In this document: one piece after another, positions 44,640 through 56,282 of the stretch
How positions within the stretch are numbered: the first letter of the stretch is position 1
How the letters are laid out: every line of letters begins with the position of its first letter
Origin: Sycon ciliatum
Lineage: Eukaryota > Porifera > Calcarea > Leucosolenida > Sycettidae
Length of the DNA: 64,000 nucleotides
Direction of reading: 5' to 3'
NCBI RefSeq assembly: GCF_964019385.1
Contig: NC_088643.1
Span: forward strand, 76,899,747 to 76,963,746
The notes under the pieces: generated by a model
Seen by the model: the letters and a program-made list of their open reading frames with translations, nothing else
Told to the model about the DNA's origin: nothing
The model's database searches: none
Program-made: the position numbers and the translations under genes

Positions 44640-46101
44640 TTAACTTATCTTTACTTTGCACAACTTAAGCATTCATAGTTCTGCCCTGAAATGGTTCGCT
44701 TCCTACCTGAATGGCCGGTATCGTAAATTCCCCTTTCTTTTCCTCCTAATCCACGTGGCTCCAACTGCCTCCCAGTGTTAGACAAGCTCCAGATATGCCC
44801 AAATTCCGTACCCTCGTCAGACAGCACTTCACTGTCTTCAGTATCTCCCAGTAAAAAAAATCACAGTCACCACTTCCGCTGCATAGCTCGCTGGGCATCC
44901 CATTGCTTTGTAAGTTGCTAATCCCTTCCCACTTTGTGTACGTGCTCTTCATTTTCTTTTTTCTCTTCTTCCGTGGTTGGTCTCACCCTTTCCTCAATTC
45001 AATTGGCTGTCTTGACATGCCACGAGGTGCAGAAATAAATAAATAAATCAGCGTGTATGTATAGCCTCTGGAACATCATCTCTTCTCCCTGTAACCCGAA
45101 GGGTTCCGCAGGGAACAATCTTGGGTCCTAAAAGTTATCTTATAAAGGCTATATGTGCGACTCTTACCTGACCTGGCTGCAGGGAGCGGTGCAAAGCTGC
45201 TCATGTTTGCCGATGACAAGACTTTGTACGCTTCCTCACGAGATCCAATAGTATGCGCCGATGTCGTGTCCTCGGCTCTCGCTAAGCTACACAGTGAACT
45301 AAGATCACTGGGCATGAGCGTTAACTGACAAAACCGTGGTCATGAGGATCTTGCCAGAATGCTCCTGTCGTACAAAGACCCGTTCTTGTTGAGCTGGGTG
45401 GCACTACCAATTAGGGGAAGTGAGTGTAATTCGCTGCCTTGGTATCCTTATCGATAACAAGCTCTCATTTGTTCCACACGTAGATCACCTCACCAGCAAG
45501 GTGTCACGCAAGATAGGCGTGTTGGGACGCACCTTCCGCCAAATGGCAGCATTTGCCCGTCGCCAGTACCTGCTTAGTACAGTGTGATTCAGCCCGACTT
45601 TGAGTATTGTTTCCCTGTTTACGCATCTCACCTATCACTATCAGCTCAGTCCAGGGAGAGATTGTTTACCTTGTTCCGTAGAGCTGTACGAGTTACCTGC
45701 GGTGCTTCATACCATGCTGCTGTACCACCCCTTCTTACTTCTCTTCAAATAAAACACCTTGAATATTGATACATTAATTTTATCAATTTCTTACGTTTAC
45801 GTTTATTTGTCATATTGTTCAGCCTGCATCATGCTTACGCAGTCTTTTCCCTTTGCCCACCTCTAAGCGGTCAACTCGTGGAACTACAACAAACAATTTG
45901 TCAATTTGCTTGTATAAATCCATGGTAGGGTACAATTCCTTTTCCTCCAGAGCATCCCTTATGTGGAATGCCCTCTCTGCTCACTTGAAAGGAAGTGAGG
46001 ACATTAGATCATTTTCTACAGAACTTTTGCACGCTCTAAATGACGACAAATTGACTATATCCCTATATCCCCTCCTTTTTGAAAATGTATTTCACGAATA
46101 A
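44640..46101 (+). mobile_element. LINE fragments, nested
   Basis: ALKWFASYLNGRYR (44680-44730) and VTRRVPQGTILGP with LLMFADDKTLYAS (45090-45235) are reverse-transcriptase motifs B and C of one copy. Between them sits another LINE 3' end (LPPSVRQAPDMPKFRTLVRQH, about 44755-44850) ending in (AAAT)n at 45034-45047. The C-terminal region follows at 45584-46101 (IQPDFEYCFPVYAS; ASLMWNALSAHLKG). Confidence 0.75.
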
Positions 46102-46619
46102 AATAAGGCTTGAGATTTTTAAACATGAATATCGACGGACTTGCCCCTTCTGTTCATGCATTGCCCTGCTCTAGTAATGGTTCATGAATCCGCCCAGTCC
46201 ACATTCCTTCTCCGTTTCTCTCCGTTTTTTCTTTCCTCTCAGTTGCATCTTCCTCTCTGCCCTGTTTTATTTTCTCTTTTCGTTCGTCCCTCTTGATATT
46301 TGTACTTTGTACTGTTGAGGCAACGAGCTGAAATTTTTTATTATATATATTTGAGGATTTCCCAAAGACGTAGTCTAAATTGAAGGGAGTTCCATTATAA
46401 TGGGAGGCTGTAGGGTTGGGATAGCAGACAGTGGAGGGCTAATGATTGGTAATGAAAAGCCTAGCTAGAGAAATACAATTATGCTGAATGTTCCAGAATG
46501 GTCCTTTGCTCAATAATACCTATAGCCTCGGGGTATGCCTTGAAATGCGAATTATACCGAAACAGAAACACAAAAATTAATAAGAATAAGCGCAACGTTC
46601 AAAGAAGGAGGACAGAGGC

Positions 46620-46965
46620 ATGTCAGTGAGGAGTGGCATTGTGTTTGGTGTCAGAGAAGTGCGTGCAAATGTGACTGTGAAACAGGGACTGCGAGGCTGT
46701 GGCTCTCAGGTCTGCGGGCAAGGCATTCCAGACAGTAGCGGTGCGGAAGAGAAATGACCTCCCGGCGTGTTTCCCAACCCGTGGCAGAGTGAATGCGAGT
46801 TGGCGGCGGCGACTACGCGTGAGGGAGTATCCCGCTGCTTCAAAAAGTTCTGGTTGGGTGGTGAGCAGATGGAAGAATTCCATAAGGCAGGCGATCTTCC
46901 TGCGCCAGGATAGACTTGGCCACCCAAATAATAAAAACCAAACCAAACCAACCAAACCAGCAAGG
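46620..46965 (-). mobile_element. LINE ORF2 C-terminal fragment
   Basis: Minus-strand YSLTRSRRRQLAFTLPR, RSFLFRTATVWNALPADLRA and SLFHSHICTHF form the typical LINE C-terminal tail, truncated at both ends. Confidence 0.75.
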
Positions 46966-47199
46966 TAAAGATAGACAAAGCTTTAACTGTAAGGAGAATG
47001 GATCAGACACAGGGAGTCGTCGTACCTCGTGGGTATGACTCCTTGACCAGAAAGGATATCATTTTCCATGCCTGGATGAGTCCCGCTCAATTTGCCTTCC
47101 ATATTGTAGAATCGAGCTGTACGTCGGATCATTTCCAAGCTCGAGAAATTCGTTCTTTCTATGGGGCTTCCCTATAATTTTTGAATATACGGATAACCC

Positions 47200-47595
47200 A
47201 TGATGATGAAAGTAGTAGTAGTAGTAGTAGTATTTATTATTGTTAAAAGTAAAGTAAGCGCCCTCATACCACGAGAACAATGGAATTATGATTTTAACAT
47301 GGAAATTGTGGGCACAAGTCATGCCCACAATATCCACGTTACAATTTTTTCCTTGGCTCACCATCTGACTTCTTAATGTTATGATTTGAACGTCGTTTTC
47401 AGCACACGAAGCACAGAAGCCATAATAATTTCGACTAGGCCTTTCGTACAATTACTCTTCAAGTCGAATACAATCTTTCCTTTGTTATCCAACTCTCAGT
47501 GTGATGACGATTTCTGATGATTATCACATGAAAACGACGTTCAAATCATGAAAATAATTGTTCCATTGTTCTCGCACTTTACTTTCATCGATATT
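47200..47595. mobile_element. Retroelement tail plus partial foldback
   Basis: (GTA)n at 47211-47231 marks an inverted retroelement tail. TAAAGTAAGCGCCCTCATAC-side sequence at 47248 and GAACGTCGTTTTC at 47389 return inverted at 47528-47590 (GAAAACGACGTTCAAATCAT; CCATTGTTCTCGCACTTTA). Confidence 0.5.
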
Positions 47596-47694
47596 ATTAG
47601 GTTTCTTGTCTCCACGCCGACTTTTTAACCCATGTCATGATGAGATGATCTTTTTTGTGTTTTCGTACTTTGATGAGGGAGTTTACCTTTTCTT

Positions 47695-47900
47695 GCAGGC
47701 AGGCATTGTGGGATGGTCTAAGACCAAGATTGAGAAACGGAGGGTACCAGATTCAAGTCCAAGCTGCTTGGAAGAGGAAGGATTTTTCCAGATGTGCTGC
47801 GACCTCCAGCTACACGTGTACAATGTAATTGCATGGGAACTCGTGGCCTGGCAGGAGGGAAAAATGGATGCAGCGAATGGGCTTTTCGGTCCTTGACCAC
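47695..47900 (+). mobile_element. SINE-like tRNA-derived sequence
   Basis: GGGATGGTCTAAGACC (A-box-like) and CAGATTCAAGTCC (B-box-like) are spaced as in a tRNA-Leu-like head. The following block GGAACTCGTGGCCTGGCAGG and ATGGATGCAGCGAATGGG recurs, inverted, at about 60940-61010, showing a dispersed family. Confidence 0.55.
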
Positions 47901-48321
47901 TTTGGTGGTAGGTCTGATCTACTCATCTCCCACCTCTTGAGGAGCTAGAGCTAGGATATAGCCCTTTAAATACGGCCTTTAATTAATAATAGTGGATAAT
48001 TCTGACAGGAAAACCGGCAGAATTTGGTACCTGGTATGCATCATGAGTGCTTGGCATGTACATGTAGATTGAAGTGTACACAAATCCGTTGACTCCGGGC
48101 CGGGCTGCAGAGAGTGCTCAATATCATCAAGTGTACATACTTCGGGGTTACGCAAGAGATACACAAAGTTTCATGGTTTTTGATCAGACTGTTGTCTGAT
48201 GATTGGTTTTTGCCATGAAACTCTGAGTAACATTGAAACAGCCCTATTTTACTTCCTTTTGTGTACCTCTTGCGTACTACGCTCTGCCCATTCCGGGCAT
48301 TTGAGCACTATTGCAGGTTAA

Positions 48322-49182
48322 AGGGGAAGTTAAGGCAAAAATTAAAATTTCACCAGTTGCAGTCTTCGGGGTGCTGAGTCGAATGGTCTTGGTCCGAGGA
48401 AGCTGAGACGCTCCCTTCCTACTTGAATCCCAATCGAACTCGCGCACTTCCACCGAAACTGGGTGACTGCGCCCTACTAGATGGGGATTTGTATGCAAAA
48501 TGTCACTAAAAGCGCCATTTCGTTCTTATAAAAGCACGGATGACCGCGATTGGCCCATATGTTGTAGTCTTTTGGACGCTGAGTCGACTGGTTTTGGTCC
48601 GAAAAGGCTGCGATGCAGCGTTCCTCCTTTATTCCCAATCGAACATGGTTGAAGAAGCGGTCACGTGCTCCTGGGTGCCCAAATCACCTGGTCACCACGC
48701 CAGCAGGTGACAACTTTCACACCAAGGTTCAACTCGAGTTCAACTCGAGTGACAGGACTGCACCCAAAAAAGGTCAAACAGGCTAGTAAGTTGTACCCTG
48801 CAGGCACGGTGACCAGGTGACTGGTGTACGCAGGAGCACGTGACCGCTTCTTCAACCATGTTCGATTGGGAATAAAGGAGGAACGCCGCATCGCAGCCTT
48901 TTCGGACCAAAACCAGTCGACTCAGCGTCCAAAAGACTACAACATATGGGCCAATCGCGGTCATCCGTGCTTTTATAAGAACGAAATGGCGCTTTTAGTG
49001 ACATTTTGCATACAAATCCCCATCTAGTAGGGCGCAGTCACCTAGTTTCGGTGGAAGTGCGCGAGTTCGATTGGGATTCAAGTAGGAAGGGAGCGTCTCA
49101 GCTTCCTCGGACCACGACCATTCGACTCAGCACCCCGAAGACTACAACTGGTGAAATTTTAATTTTTGCCTTAACTTCCCCT
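48322..49182. mobile_element. TTAA-flanked foldback element, copy 1
   Basis: Ends AGGGGAAGTTAAGGC and GCCTTAACTTCCCCT lie between TTAA tetranucleotides (48318-48321 and 49183-49186), the target of piggyBac-type movers. Nearly the whole 861 bp folds back: each arm is about 390 bp around a short centre. Mirror-image open frames on both strands are by-products. Confidence 0.9.
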
Positions 49183-49442
49183 TTAAGGCACACTGCCTCT
49201 GTGTACCCCCGGGGGTTATACTCTTGATACAGTGTATCGGGGGTTATGTGCTCTTGATATCATAGACAGAGCTCAGAACATACTTACAAGTAGAAGACTC
49301 AGCGGAGGACATTCAGGTTTATTCTAACTCTGAGTTGCAAGCCGCTACTCGGCGCTAGGCATCAGCCAGACAACATGATGCCCCGCGGCATGAAACTCAG
49401 AGTTACAACCAACCTGAACCTCCCTCCTCCGCTGAGTCTGCT

Positions 49443-49530
49443 ATGGTAGATTTATTTTTATTTTTATTTATGTATTTAAGGATTCCCCAAAGGCTGTTCG
49501 CCTGTCGAGGGGTTTCCTGTTTTCGCTTGA
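49443..49530 (-). mobile_element. LINE/SINE 3' end, minus strand
   Basis: TTTATTTATGTATTTAAGGA followed by TTCCCCAAAGGCTGTTCGCC is an inverted copy of the common retroelement 3' signature. Confidence 0.55.
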
Positions 49531-50281
49531 TTGATGACATACGTGGGATAGGAAAACTGGTAAGAGAGGGCGGAAGAAAAAAAGAAGAGTAAAAGAAAGG
49601 AAAAAGAAGAAAGAAATTCAAAACTAGATTGAAGTGTATGTACGACAGGAAGTGCAACGACTTACGAGTTGGGGATCTACAAGGAAAGCCAGACTGCAGA
49701 AAGTTGTGAATAATGACTAGGATTGTGAGGTGCTGAAGATAGAAAGGATAGCGGTTTTCATAGGTTGAAGTTAGATGTACTACATGCACATGTATATTGA
49801 ATACACTGACATCTGTACAGTCATGTACATCATCATACGGTACATGCGAAGGTGGCGCAGCACTCTTCACTTGTTGGGTGACTATGCCTGTGCTTGTGTG
49901 TCTACATGCACAAAGAAAGGTTTGCCGCAAATTGACCGATATTATACATGTACATGGCAAAGGAGTAAGTGTTGGCAAAGTGCCCGATGCACAGAGTGAA
50001 GAGCGTTTCAAACGAGAAGGAGAAATAATAATTGGGCCAGTTTGGATTTGTCGTAACTCGAAGTGTCATGCTACTGCCGCAATCATCAGACGACATGTAC
50101 ATGTACATGTACATGGTGTATTACAGATCCATGTACAGTTTTGGAGTACTAAATCTCCGTACAGAACTGTTTCCTCCTTTGTGGACTCATCAGTTGTGGA
50201 GTGTACATGTATATACACGTGTTATAATTATAATTATAGAAAAATGTTCGATAGCTCAAGAAAAGAGTAGGGCGTGCACGC

Positions 50282-50716
50282 GTGTGTGACCCTCGCCGTA
50301 CCCCGACTGTCTTTGTTTTGCGGCACGCTAAGTTATACTCCCTCGAATCTCGTCTCAACTTGAGGCTTTTTATTTTTGTTTTCCGCTGTATTCATCAGCT
50401 TACAAGTCCTCTTCTTTCCTCAATGTTCACCCTCCAGTCGGCTGCTACTTGCACCGAGAGGCGCACTAGAGGGCAATCATTCTCTTCACTTTCTTTGCCC
50501 GCTGCTACCACTAGATATGGCATGTTCTCCATTTCTTTCCTTGGCGCTGATAGGTGGAATTCTCTGCCTGTCTCGTGTCGTCAGGTTGAGCATCTATCCG
50601 TTTTTGTTTCGCTCTGTAAAGAGCACTTAGGGTTCCCTGTAACAAGACGGCAACGTCTGTAGGGCCTTCCCTATCAAAATAATAAATTCTACTACTACTA
50701 CTACTACTACTACTAC
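50282..50716 (+). mobile_element. LINE ORF2 C-terminal fragment with (TAC)n tail
   Basis: LRHAKLYSLESRLNLRLFIF, SFSSLSLPAATTRYGMFSIS and GADRWNSLPVSCRQVEHLSV form the end of ORF2, stopping at 50662. AATAAATTC and a run of CTA/TAC triplets follow. 5'-truncated. Confidence 0.75.
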
Positions 50717-51359
50717 ACTTCCTAACGTATGGCTGGAACAGCGCAAATCAATAGTAAGTTATTGTGTGGTAAAGAAGGTACACTGTACTAGTAAGGAAAA
50801 TAGAGAAGGGTGACAGCTATGCGGAGGAATAGAGCACATTAGACAAGCAAAACAATAATGATTGTGTGAGAGAGGACCCTGCATGACTGTGTATGTGCGT
50901 ACATGTACATGTACATGCATCATGTGCCTCCGAGGGTGCAGAACTACAGAAGGCTCTCTGGCCAGTCTGCCTTGGCTGTGGGTGATACCTCTGCTGCGCT
51001 GGCAGTGGTAGAGGCTCAGGTACCGGCTTAGCGTGCACGAGCGGTAACAGTGACTGGAATATTGACTTGAAGTTGAACTTGCTGCTGTTTACCTACATGT
51101 ACTTCGGAAGTAAGTAGGTATATACATTATTATGCTGTTTTGTTTTTTGCGTGTTTTTTCTTTCTTTTTTTCCTTTCTAGAACTTTGAGTTGAAGTTTTT
51201 GGAACACTTGGGAAAAAATATTCATTGTGTTTATTTTGCCCGTAAAAGAGGCTGACTACATGTACATGTACATGCATGACTGGTATGTCAAGTATGCTGT
51301 GCATGCTTTGCGTGGAACCAACCCTCCCCCTCCTCCACCACCCTACACAGTGGGTCCAT

Positions 51360-51430
51360 TGTTATTAGGCGTCTGCCTGTTTTGGTTTCTCCACTATAAA
51401 TAAAAGAATACTACTACTACTACTATACTA
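51360..51430 (+). mobile_element. LINE/SINE 3' tail with (TAC)n
   Basis: GTCTGCCTGTTTTGGTTTCT then AAATAAAAGAATACTACTAC resembles the tail at 50670-50716. Confidence 0.5.
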
Positions 51431-51609
51431 ACCAAGAGTCCATAAGTTAAGGCATAACCCCCTCTTGGTGGAACATGATGATTGTACAATGCAAAGCTCA
51501 CAATGATATGCGAAGCTCGTGCATGTTAGCCTCAAGTGGTACTAGTACTACTGCAGGTGCAGACCTAGCGTCTGATTATGAAGATGCGGTTCAAGCACTT
51601 TAAAATAAT

Positions 51610-51775
51610 AATTATGTACATGTAGTTGGTGTTACAAAGTGTTGTGAAGAGGCGCACGGGAAAAGGAAGAGGAGCAGAGTTCGAGGTTCGCCATTAGTTT
51701 GTATGGCTCTGCCAGTTTCAATGCTTTTCGAGCAGAATCTGCCAATTTTTAGAACATTATCCGCCACGTACATGT
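51610..51775. mobile_element. Decayed relative of the 11377 hAT MITE
   Basis: GTTTGTATGGCTCTGCCAG, TTTTCGAGCAGAATCTGCCA and ACATTATCCGCCA match the inside and right end of the element at 11377 with substitutions. The left end is not clear. Confidence 0.5.
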
Positions 51776-52797
51776 ACATGACTGTATTCTGCGTCAAGAT
51801 CAAAGCCTGTACAATAGTACTGATTCTAGTAGTAGGACAGAGAAGTAATCTCTTGAAGTTTTGAGGGTTGCCAAGGACAAACAACTGCTGCGTCTGGGCT
51901 GACTATCAACTAGCACAGCTCAGCTCTAGGTGGGGCGTTGTGAACTTTCTTTAATACTTTTAAAACCATTAGATGCTGCACAGCGGGGGTGGGGTGTGGC
52001 ATATTGGATGGGGGCGGGGCAGAAGTAACTCCTACGACCAAGGGTCTCGGATTCATCGTTACTCATGTGCGCCAGTAGGAAGGAGAAAGGAACGTGTGCA
52101 TCCCATGCTGACCAGAGCCTAGCGCCTGGGGTTTCGGTGTCCTTGCATACCACGCCCCTCCTCCCCCGGACCCCCGGTAAAATGATCAGGTCATGATTCG
52201 TGAGCAGATATAATATTATTACATGGACAAGTATGTCTACTTGTGGTAGGAAAGGAGTGGGAAAGAGTGAGGTGCAGTGCCTCGACTAAGTGACCTATGC
52301 TAGTCTGTGATGCAGTGAATTGAACATACAGTGAGATACATGGTACATTGTACACTCGACACAAAGTAAGTTTCTATAATACTTCGAAGTACAATCAGCA
52401 GAATGTGAGAACAATGGACAAATACCTCGAAGCCTTCAAATGCAATAACTGAATGAGGACTGTCTTGTTATGCACTGTACAGTGCCTACCCTACTACAAT
52501 GTAGTCTGTGATGTATTGTACACTTCCACGGACCACGGCAGTTGCTGCAGACCAGGGAGTAGTATTCATGGTATTTGAGCAGCATTGCCAGCAGGGATGA
52601 AATCGGAAATGATCCCCCGGCAATCAAGTACTTGAAGTACGAGGCCTCGAAGTACGCACTAAAAGAAGTGAACATGTACCGTACCGGTAAATTGCGGCGG
52701 TAATCGCCGGGATTCTGCCCCCGGATCGAGGACACAGCCATATCCGCTCAACGCATATTCAATTAGTCATCGCAAACCCCGCTATACACATCATAAG

Positions 52798-53155
52798 AAT
52801 GGACTCGGATGGAGAGCCAAGGATAAATTTATAGAAAAGAAAAAGGACCAAGGAACTACATGATTGCACAACAAAACATGACTATACATGTACAAGTTAC
52901 GCTATAATAATTATCCAGTTACCATGGTTACAATGTATTACCATGGTTACAATGTATTATCCAGTTACAATGTACATGTACATGTACATGTACATGTACA
53001 TGTACATGTACATGTAGGTGTAGAACGTCAGTACCGTTGGTCATGCAGTGTCGTGCAATGTTATCGCATGAGCTGATTGTTTAGTAACTGGTGGTGTTAG
53101 TGGACATTATACTAGCGAAACGTGTAGTTCCTTGGTCCTTTTTTTCTTTTCTATA
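52798..53155. mobile_element. Foldback element, family A, copy 3
   Basis: GGAGAGCCAAGGATAAATTT...GACCAAGGAACTACA on the left and TAGTTCCTTGGTCC...TTTCTATAAAT on the right are inverted. The centre carries (GTACAT)n at 52971-53014 and the shared block GTCAGTACCGTTGGTCA. Confidence 0.7.
52971..53016. repeat. (TGTACA)n microsatellite
   Basis: About seven uninterrupted GTACAT units; the hexamer is its own reverse complement. Confidence 0.95.
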
Positions 53156-53289
53156 AATATACCGGTACATGTACATTATATCTGTACTATTATGTATGTA
53201 GATCCGATTGCAATTTTTCTAGAATCTCCCCGGTGTATGCTGGTGGTAGGGTCAATGTTTGTTAGAGAGCAGGTAGATTAGCCACAACA

Positions 53290-53780
53290 AAGTACATTGT
53301 ATTGTATATTGTATTGTATTGTATTGTATTTATTTAAAAGGATTCTCCAAAAGCAAATGGATGCTTATCACGGAAGTCTCCCACATAAATATCGCAAGAA
53401 AAATGGGGAAATGGGGAGAGGAGAGTGGAAGATGAAGCATGGGAAGAAGGGAAACAAGTACCTAAATATCGAGGTATAAAAGCAGGAAAGAAATCGACGA
53501 GGGAAGAAATCACCTCTGCAGATAATAGCGGGACATTTAGATGAAAAAACCCAGCAAGGATTAATTTCAAGGAAAAAAAATTCTCAAACGGAAAAGTTCG
53601 GAATTCCAGTCAGAGAATATCTATGCTGAGAGTAATGAGCCTTTAGAGCAATGCGAAAATTGACAGAGGACTGAACGCAGCGGATGTGTTCTGGAAGTTT
53701 GTTCCATTCCACAGATAAACTGAAGAGAGGGGATTTAAGGAAATGGGCGCCAGTTGTAAGTATTTTCACAACCCACACTG
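53290..53780 (-). mobile_element. LINE ORF2 C-terminal fragment with tail
   Basis: Minus strand: LKSPLFSLSVEWNKLPEHIR and SSVNFRIALKAHYSQHRYSL, then after about 250 bp a 3' end GCTTTTGGAGAATCC with an AAATACAATAC repeat tail. 5'-truncated. Confidence 0.7.
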
Positions 53781-55085
53781 ACCGCAGGCATCTCTATTCC
53801 TGGTGGTCCTGTTATGCAACTGAGTCCATTGCCTCCTTTCACTGTTGTGTCGTGTGTTGACACGGCCCGGTGTACAAATCCAATGCCTATGTTACATGTA
53901 TAATGCAGTATGTAGGGCACTAGGCATCACGAACACACCTCTCTAGCTGCATCATGTGCATGATCAAATGCCAAGCTTCATACACATAATGGTACACTAT
54001 GATGATTGTAATGTAGTGCAACAAAACTAAAAATAATAGACCGAATTCAGTAAACTTGATCTGTTCCGGAATTCCTGCATCCTAAAGAAGCGATCGGATA
54101 GCTCAGTTGGACCGTCGATGCGTCCTCATGGCTGTCGCAAAACATCAAGGGTAAGAAAAAAGGTCTAAGAACGTGCAGCCTGCAGGATAGGCGCGTGTAG
54201 GCGGGCGACATTGGGGAATGTGCATCACGCTTCTCTCCAGCTGAGAGCTGCTGGAAGACCACCCGACTGGTGCATGTGGACGGCCTCAGACTCGTGGTTA
54301 CACAATGCACCGGCATCAGCATTGGCTTATCACCAGTGCCACTGCCAGTGGGCCAACGACGTGAAGCATCAGCCGCCCTCGGCATGCGTTGGGAGGTGAA
54401 GCGAAGCTGATCAGGGTCAAGCCTGCCCTCTTGGAGTCTTGGTAATAGCAATGTTGACAGTTTGCCAGGGTGTCAATGACGTAGCGCACTGCTGTCAGCA
54501 CTGCGGCTGTGTAGACAATCACGAGATCCGCAATAGTCATTCTTGACAGCTGCTGCCAAACCAACACGACTGCCAGCACTAGCAGAAACCTGTGAGGTTT
54601 GCGACAGCACCCCGTTGACAGGACTGGGACTGAAGGAATTCTCAGCACCAGGACTGTCTGTAGATATCTACTATGAGCTGCGGCTTGAAAGTCGCAAACT
54701 GGCATCCAGCAGACTTGCAAGAACAGAACAAGATAGTTATGCTGCCATCTGCTAGCCACATACTGTTTATTTCCGTGTTCTGCCGGTTCACAATGCTCAA
54801 TGGTCAAAGCACCTTCTACATGTACCGGGCACTTGATCACCCCTTCGATCTCCGATCTCCATCCCAGACTGACTGGATGCCACGAGTCGATGGTATAGTC
54901 AGTCTACCAAGTATGCCTACCATTGAGTACGATTATGCCGGTCTACAGCAAATGAAGCATACTTGCAATGCAGGGGCAGGGAGTCGTATCACCTACATGT
55001 ACATGTAGATCTACGACTTGTGACCTCTTCTATTTTTTTCGAGAGAGACGACCCGGGCTGCCGATTCCATCCGCGTTCGGAGTCA
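53781..55085. other. Stretch without recognised gene
   Basis: No gene recognised. Overlapping open frames on both strands at 54047-54840 match no family known to me. A TACATGTACATGTAG repeat lies at 54993. Confidence 0.4.
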
Positions 55086-55089
55086 GCAG

Positions 55090-55165
55090 ATCAATAATAA
55101 TAATAATCTTTATCACTCCCTTAGTATTGACTCACATAGATTTTTGCAATAATAATAATAATAAA
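55090..55165. repeat. (AAT)n tail of minus-oriented ribozyme element
   Basis: Two (AAT)n blocks at 55094-55107 and 55149-55163. Read on the minus strand these are (ATT)n directly after the element end at 55166. Confidence 0.8.
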
Positions 55166-55304
55166 GGTTTGCTCCCCACACCGGAGCTCGCGCTATTCCG
55201 CCGACTTTACTTGACACTTGACTGACTCACGACTGCCATCCAGAGCACACGAGAAGTCCATCGAACCTTCGACTCGGCAAACCTGCAAGAAAGCACCACT
55301 CCCT

Positions 55305-55350
55305 GCTCAATACACAGTGTTTCGGGGAATTCACCCCTCATCAGTTGAGC
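55305..55350 (-). ncRNA. Type I hammerhead ribozyme, copy 1
   Basis: Read on the minus strand: stem I GCTCAA, core CTGATGA, stem II GGGG-TGAATT-CCCC, core GAA, stem III ACA-CTG-TGT, cleavage-site A, stem I' TTGAGC. Every invariant core position is present. All three stems are perfectly paired; stem III is only 3 bp, as is usual for retroelement hammerheads. Confidence 0.92.
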
Positions 55351-55781
55351 TTGAGTAGGCTGAGGAAGATTGTGCCTGAAGAGCACCACTTATATAGTGC
55401 TCTCCAGGCACAAACATCACCAGGGATACAAACTTACAGAGACGCTCCGCTTCCAGCGCGATAAACACCTCGTGAACACCAGATAGCAGCGTGAGTCAGT
55501 GTCGCTCCTGGACGGTGAGACAGACGTCGAGGACCCTCGGTCATTCGCAACGCTGTCACCTCCAAACCAACTAGTCGCAAGCCCGCGCTGGGCACAACAG
55601 TACGAAGTAGTGGTTGCGACTTCGGCGATGATTTGTAAGAAAGGTTTGCTCCCCACACCGGAGCTCGCGCTATTCCGCCGACTTTACTTGACACTTGACT
55701 GACTCACGACTGCCATCCAGAGCACACGAGAAGTCCATCGAACCTTCGACTCGGCAAACCTGCAAGAAAGCACCACTCCCT

Positions 55782-55827
55782 GCTCAATACACAGTGTTTC
55801 GGGGAATTCACCCCTCATCAGTTGAGC
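55782..55827 (-). ncRNA. Type I hammerhead ribozyme, copy 2
   Basis: Identical to copy 1, exactly 477 bp away. The transcript between the two cleavage sites would be a 477-nt RNA with the ends left by hammerhead cutting. Confidence 0.92.
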
Positions 55828-56175
55828 ATCAGTTGAGTCGAAGGTTCGATGGACTTCTCGTGTGCTCTGGATGGCAGTCGTGAGTCAGTCAAGTGTCAAG
55901 TAAAGTCGGCGGAATAGCGCGAGCTCCGGTGTGGGGAGCAAACCTTTCTTACAAATCATCGCCGAAGTCGCAACCACTACTTCGTACTGTTGTGCCGAGC
56001 GCGGGCTTGCGACTAGTTGGTTTGGAGGTGACAGCGTTGCGAATGACCGAGGGTCCTCGACGTCTGTCTCACCGTCCAGGAGCGACACTGACTCACGCTG
56101 CTATCTGGTGTTCACGAGGTGTTTATCGCGCTGGAAGCGGAGCGTCTCTGTAAGTTTGTATCCCTGGTGATGTTT

Positions 56176-56215
56176 GTGCCTGGAGAGCACTATATAAGTG
56201 GTGCTCTTCAGGCAC
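56176..56215 (+). promoter_or_regulatory. TATATAAG in the loop of a 15-bp stem
   Basis: GTGCCTGGAGAGCAC and GTGCTCTTCAGGCAC pair with one mismatch and expose TATATAAG between them, about 20-60 bp upstream of the hammerhead. It could be a TATA box of the element or an RNA hairpin. The same block lies inverted at 55372-55411. Confidence 0.45.
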
Positions 56216-56236
56216 AATCTTCCTCAGCCTACTCAA

Positions 56237-56282
56237 GCTCAACTGATGAGGGGTGAATTCCCCGAAACACTGTGTATTGAGC
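56237..56282 (+). ncRNA. Type I hammerhead ribozyme, copy 3
   Basis: Stem I 56237-56242, CTGATGA 56243-56249, stem II 56250-56263, GAA from 56264, 3-bp stem III to 56275, predicted cleavage after A56276, stem I' 56277-56282. ACTC (56231) and GAGT (56286) can extend stem I beyond an internal loop, giving the loop-loop contact seen in fast natural hammerheads. Confidence 0.93.

Larger units (their letters stand above)
55166..55832 (-). mobile_element. Hammerhead-bearing retroelement, minus copy (retrozyme/Penelope-like)
   Basis: A head-to-tail dimer with a 477-bp period: AAAGGTTTGCTCCCCACACC occurs at 55164 and 55641, and hammerhead motifs occur at 55305 and 55782. No reverse transcriptase or other protein of known type is inside. 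The copy ends in an (ATT)n tail on its own 3' side. Tandem non-coding units with type I hammerheads match animal retrozymes and the terminal repeats of Penelope-like elements, where the ribozyme cuts multimeric RNA to unit length. Frames of 79-86 codons here are probably chance. Confidence 0.85.

Noticed and set aside
48277-49227. Mirror-image proteins (MHTNPHLVGRSH..., MTAIGPYVVVFW...) found four times
   Set aside because: They come from the arms of the foldback element and occur in both orientations; no known motif.
54047-54840. Overlapping frames of 134 and 174 codons on the minus strand
   Set aside because: No family match, no consistent splice or start context, and opposite frames are open too.
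55434-55694. 86- and 79-codon frames in the ribozyme element, present in both copies
   Set aside because: Both copies are recent duplicates, so shared openness is not evidence of selection; no motif, and unit-length RNAs of this class are non-coding.
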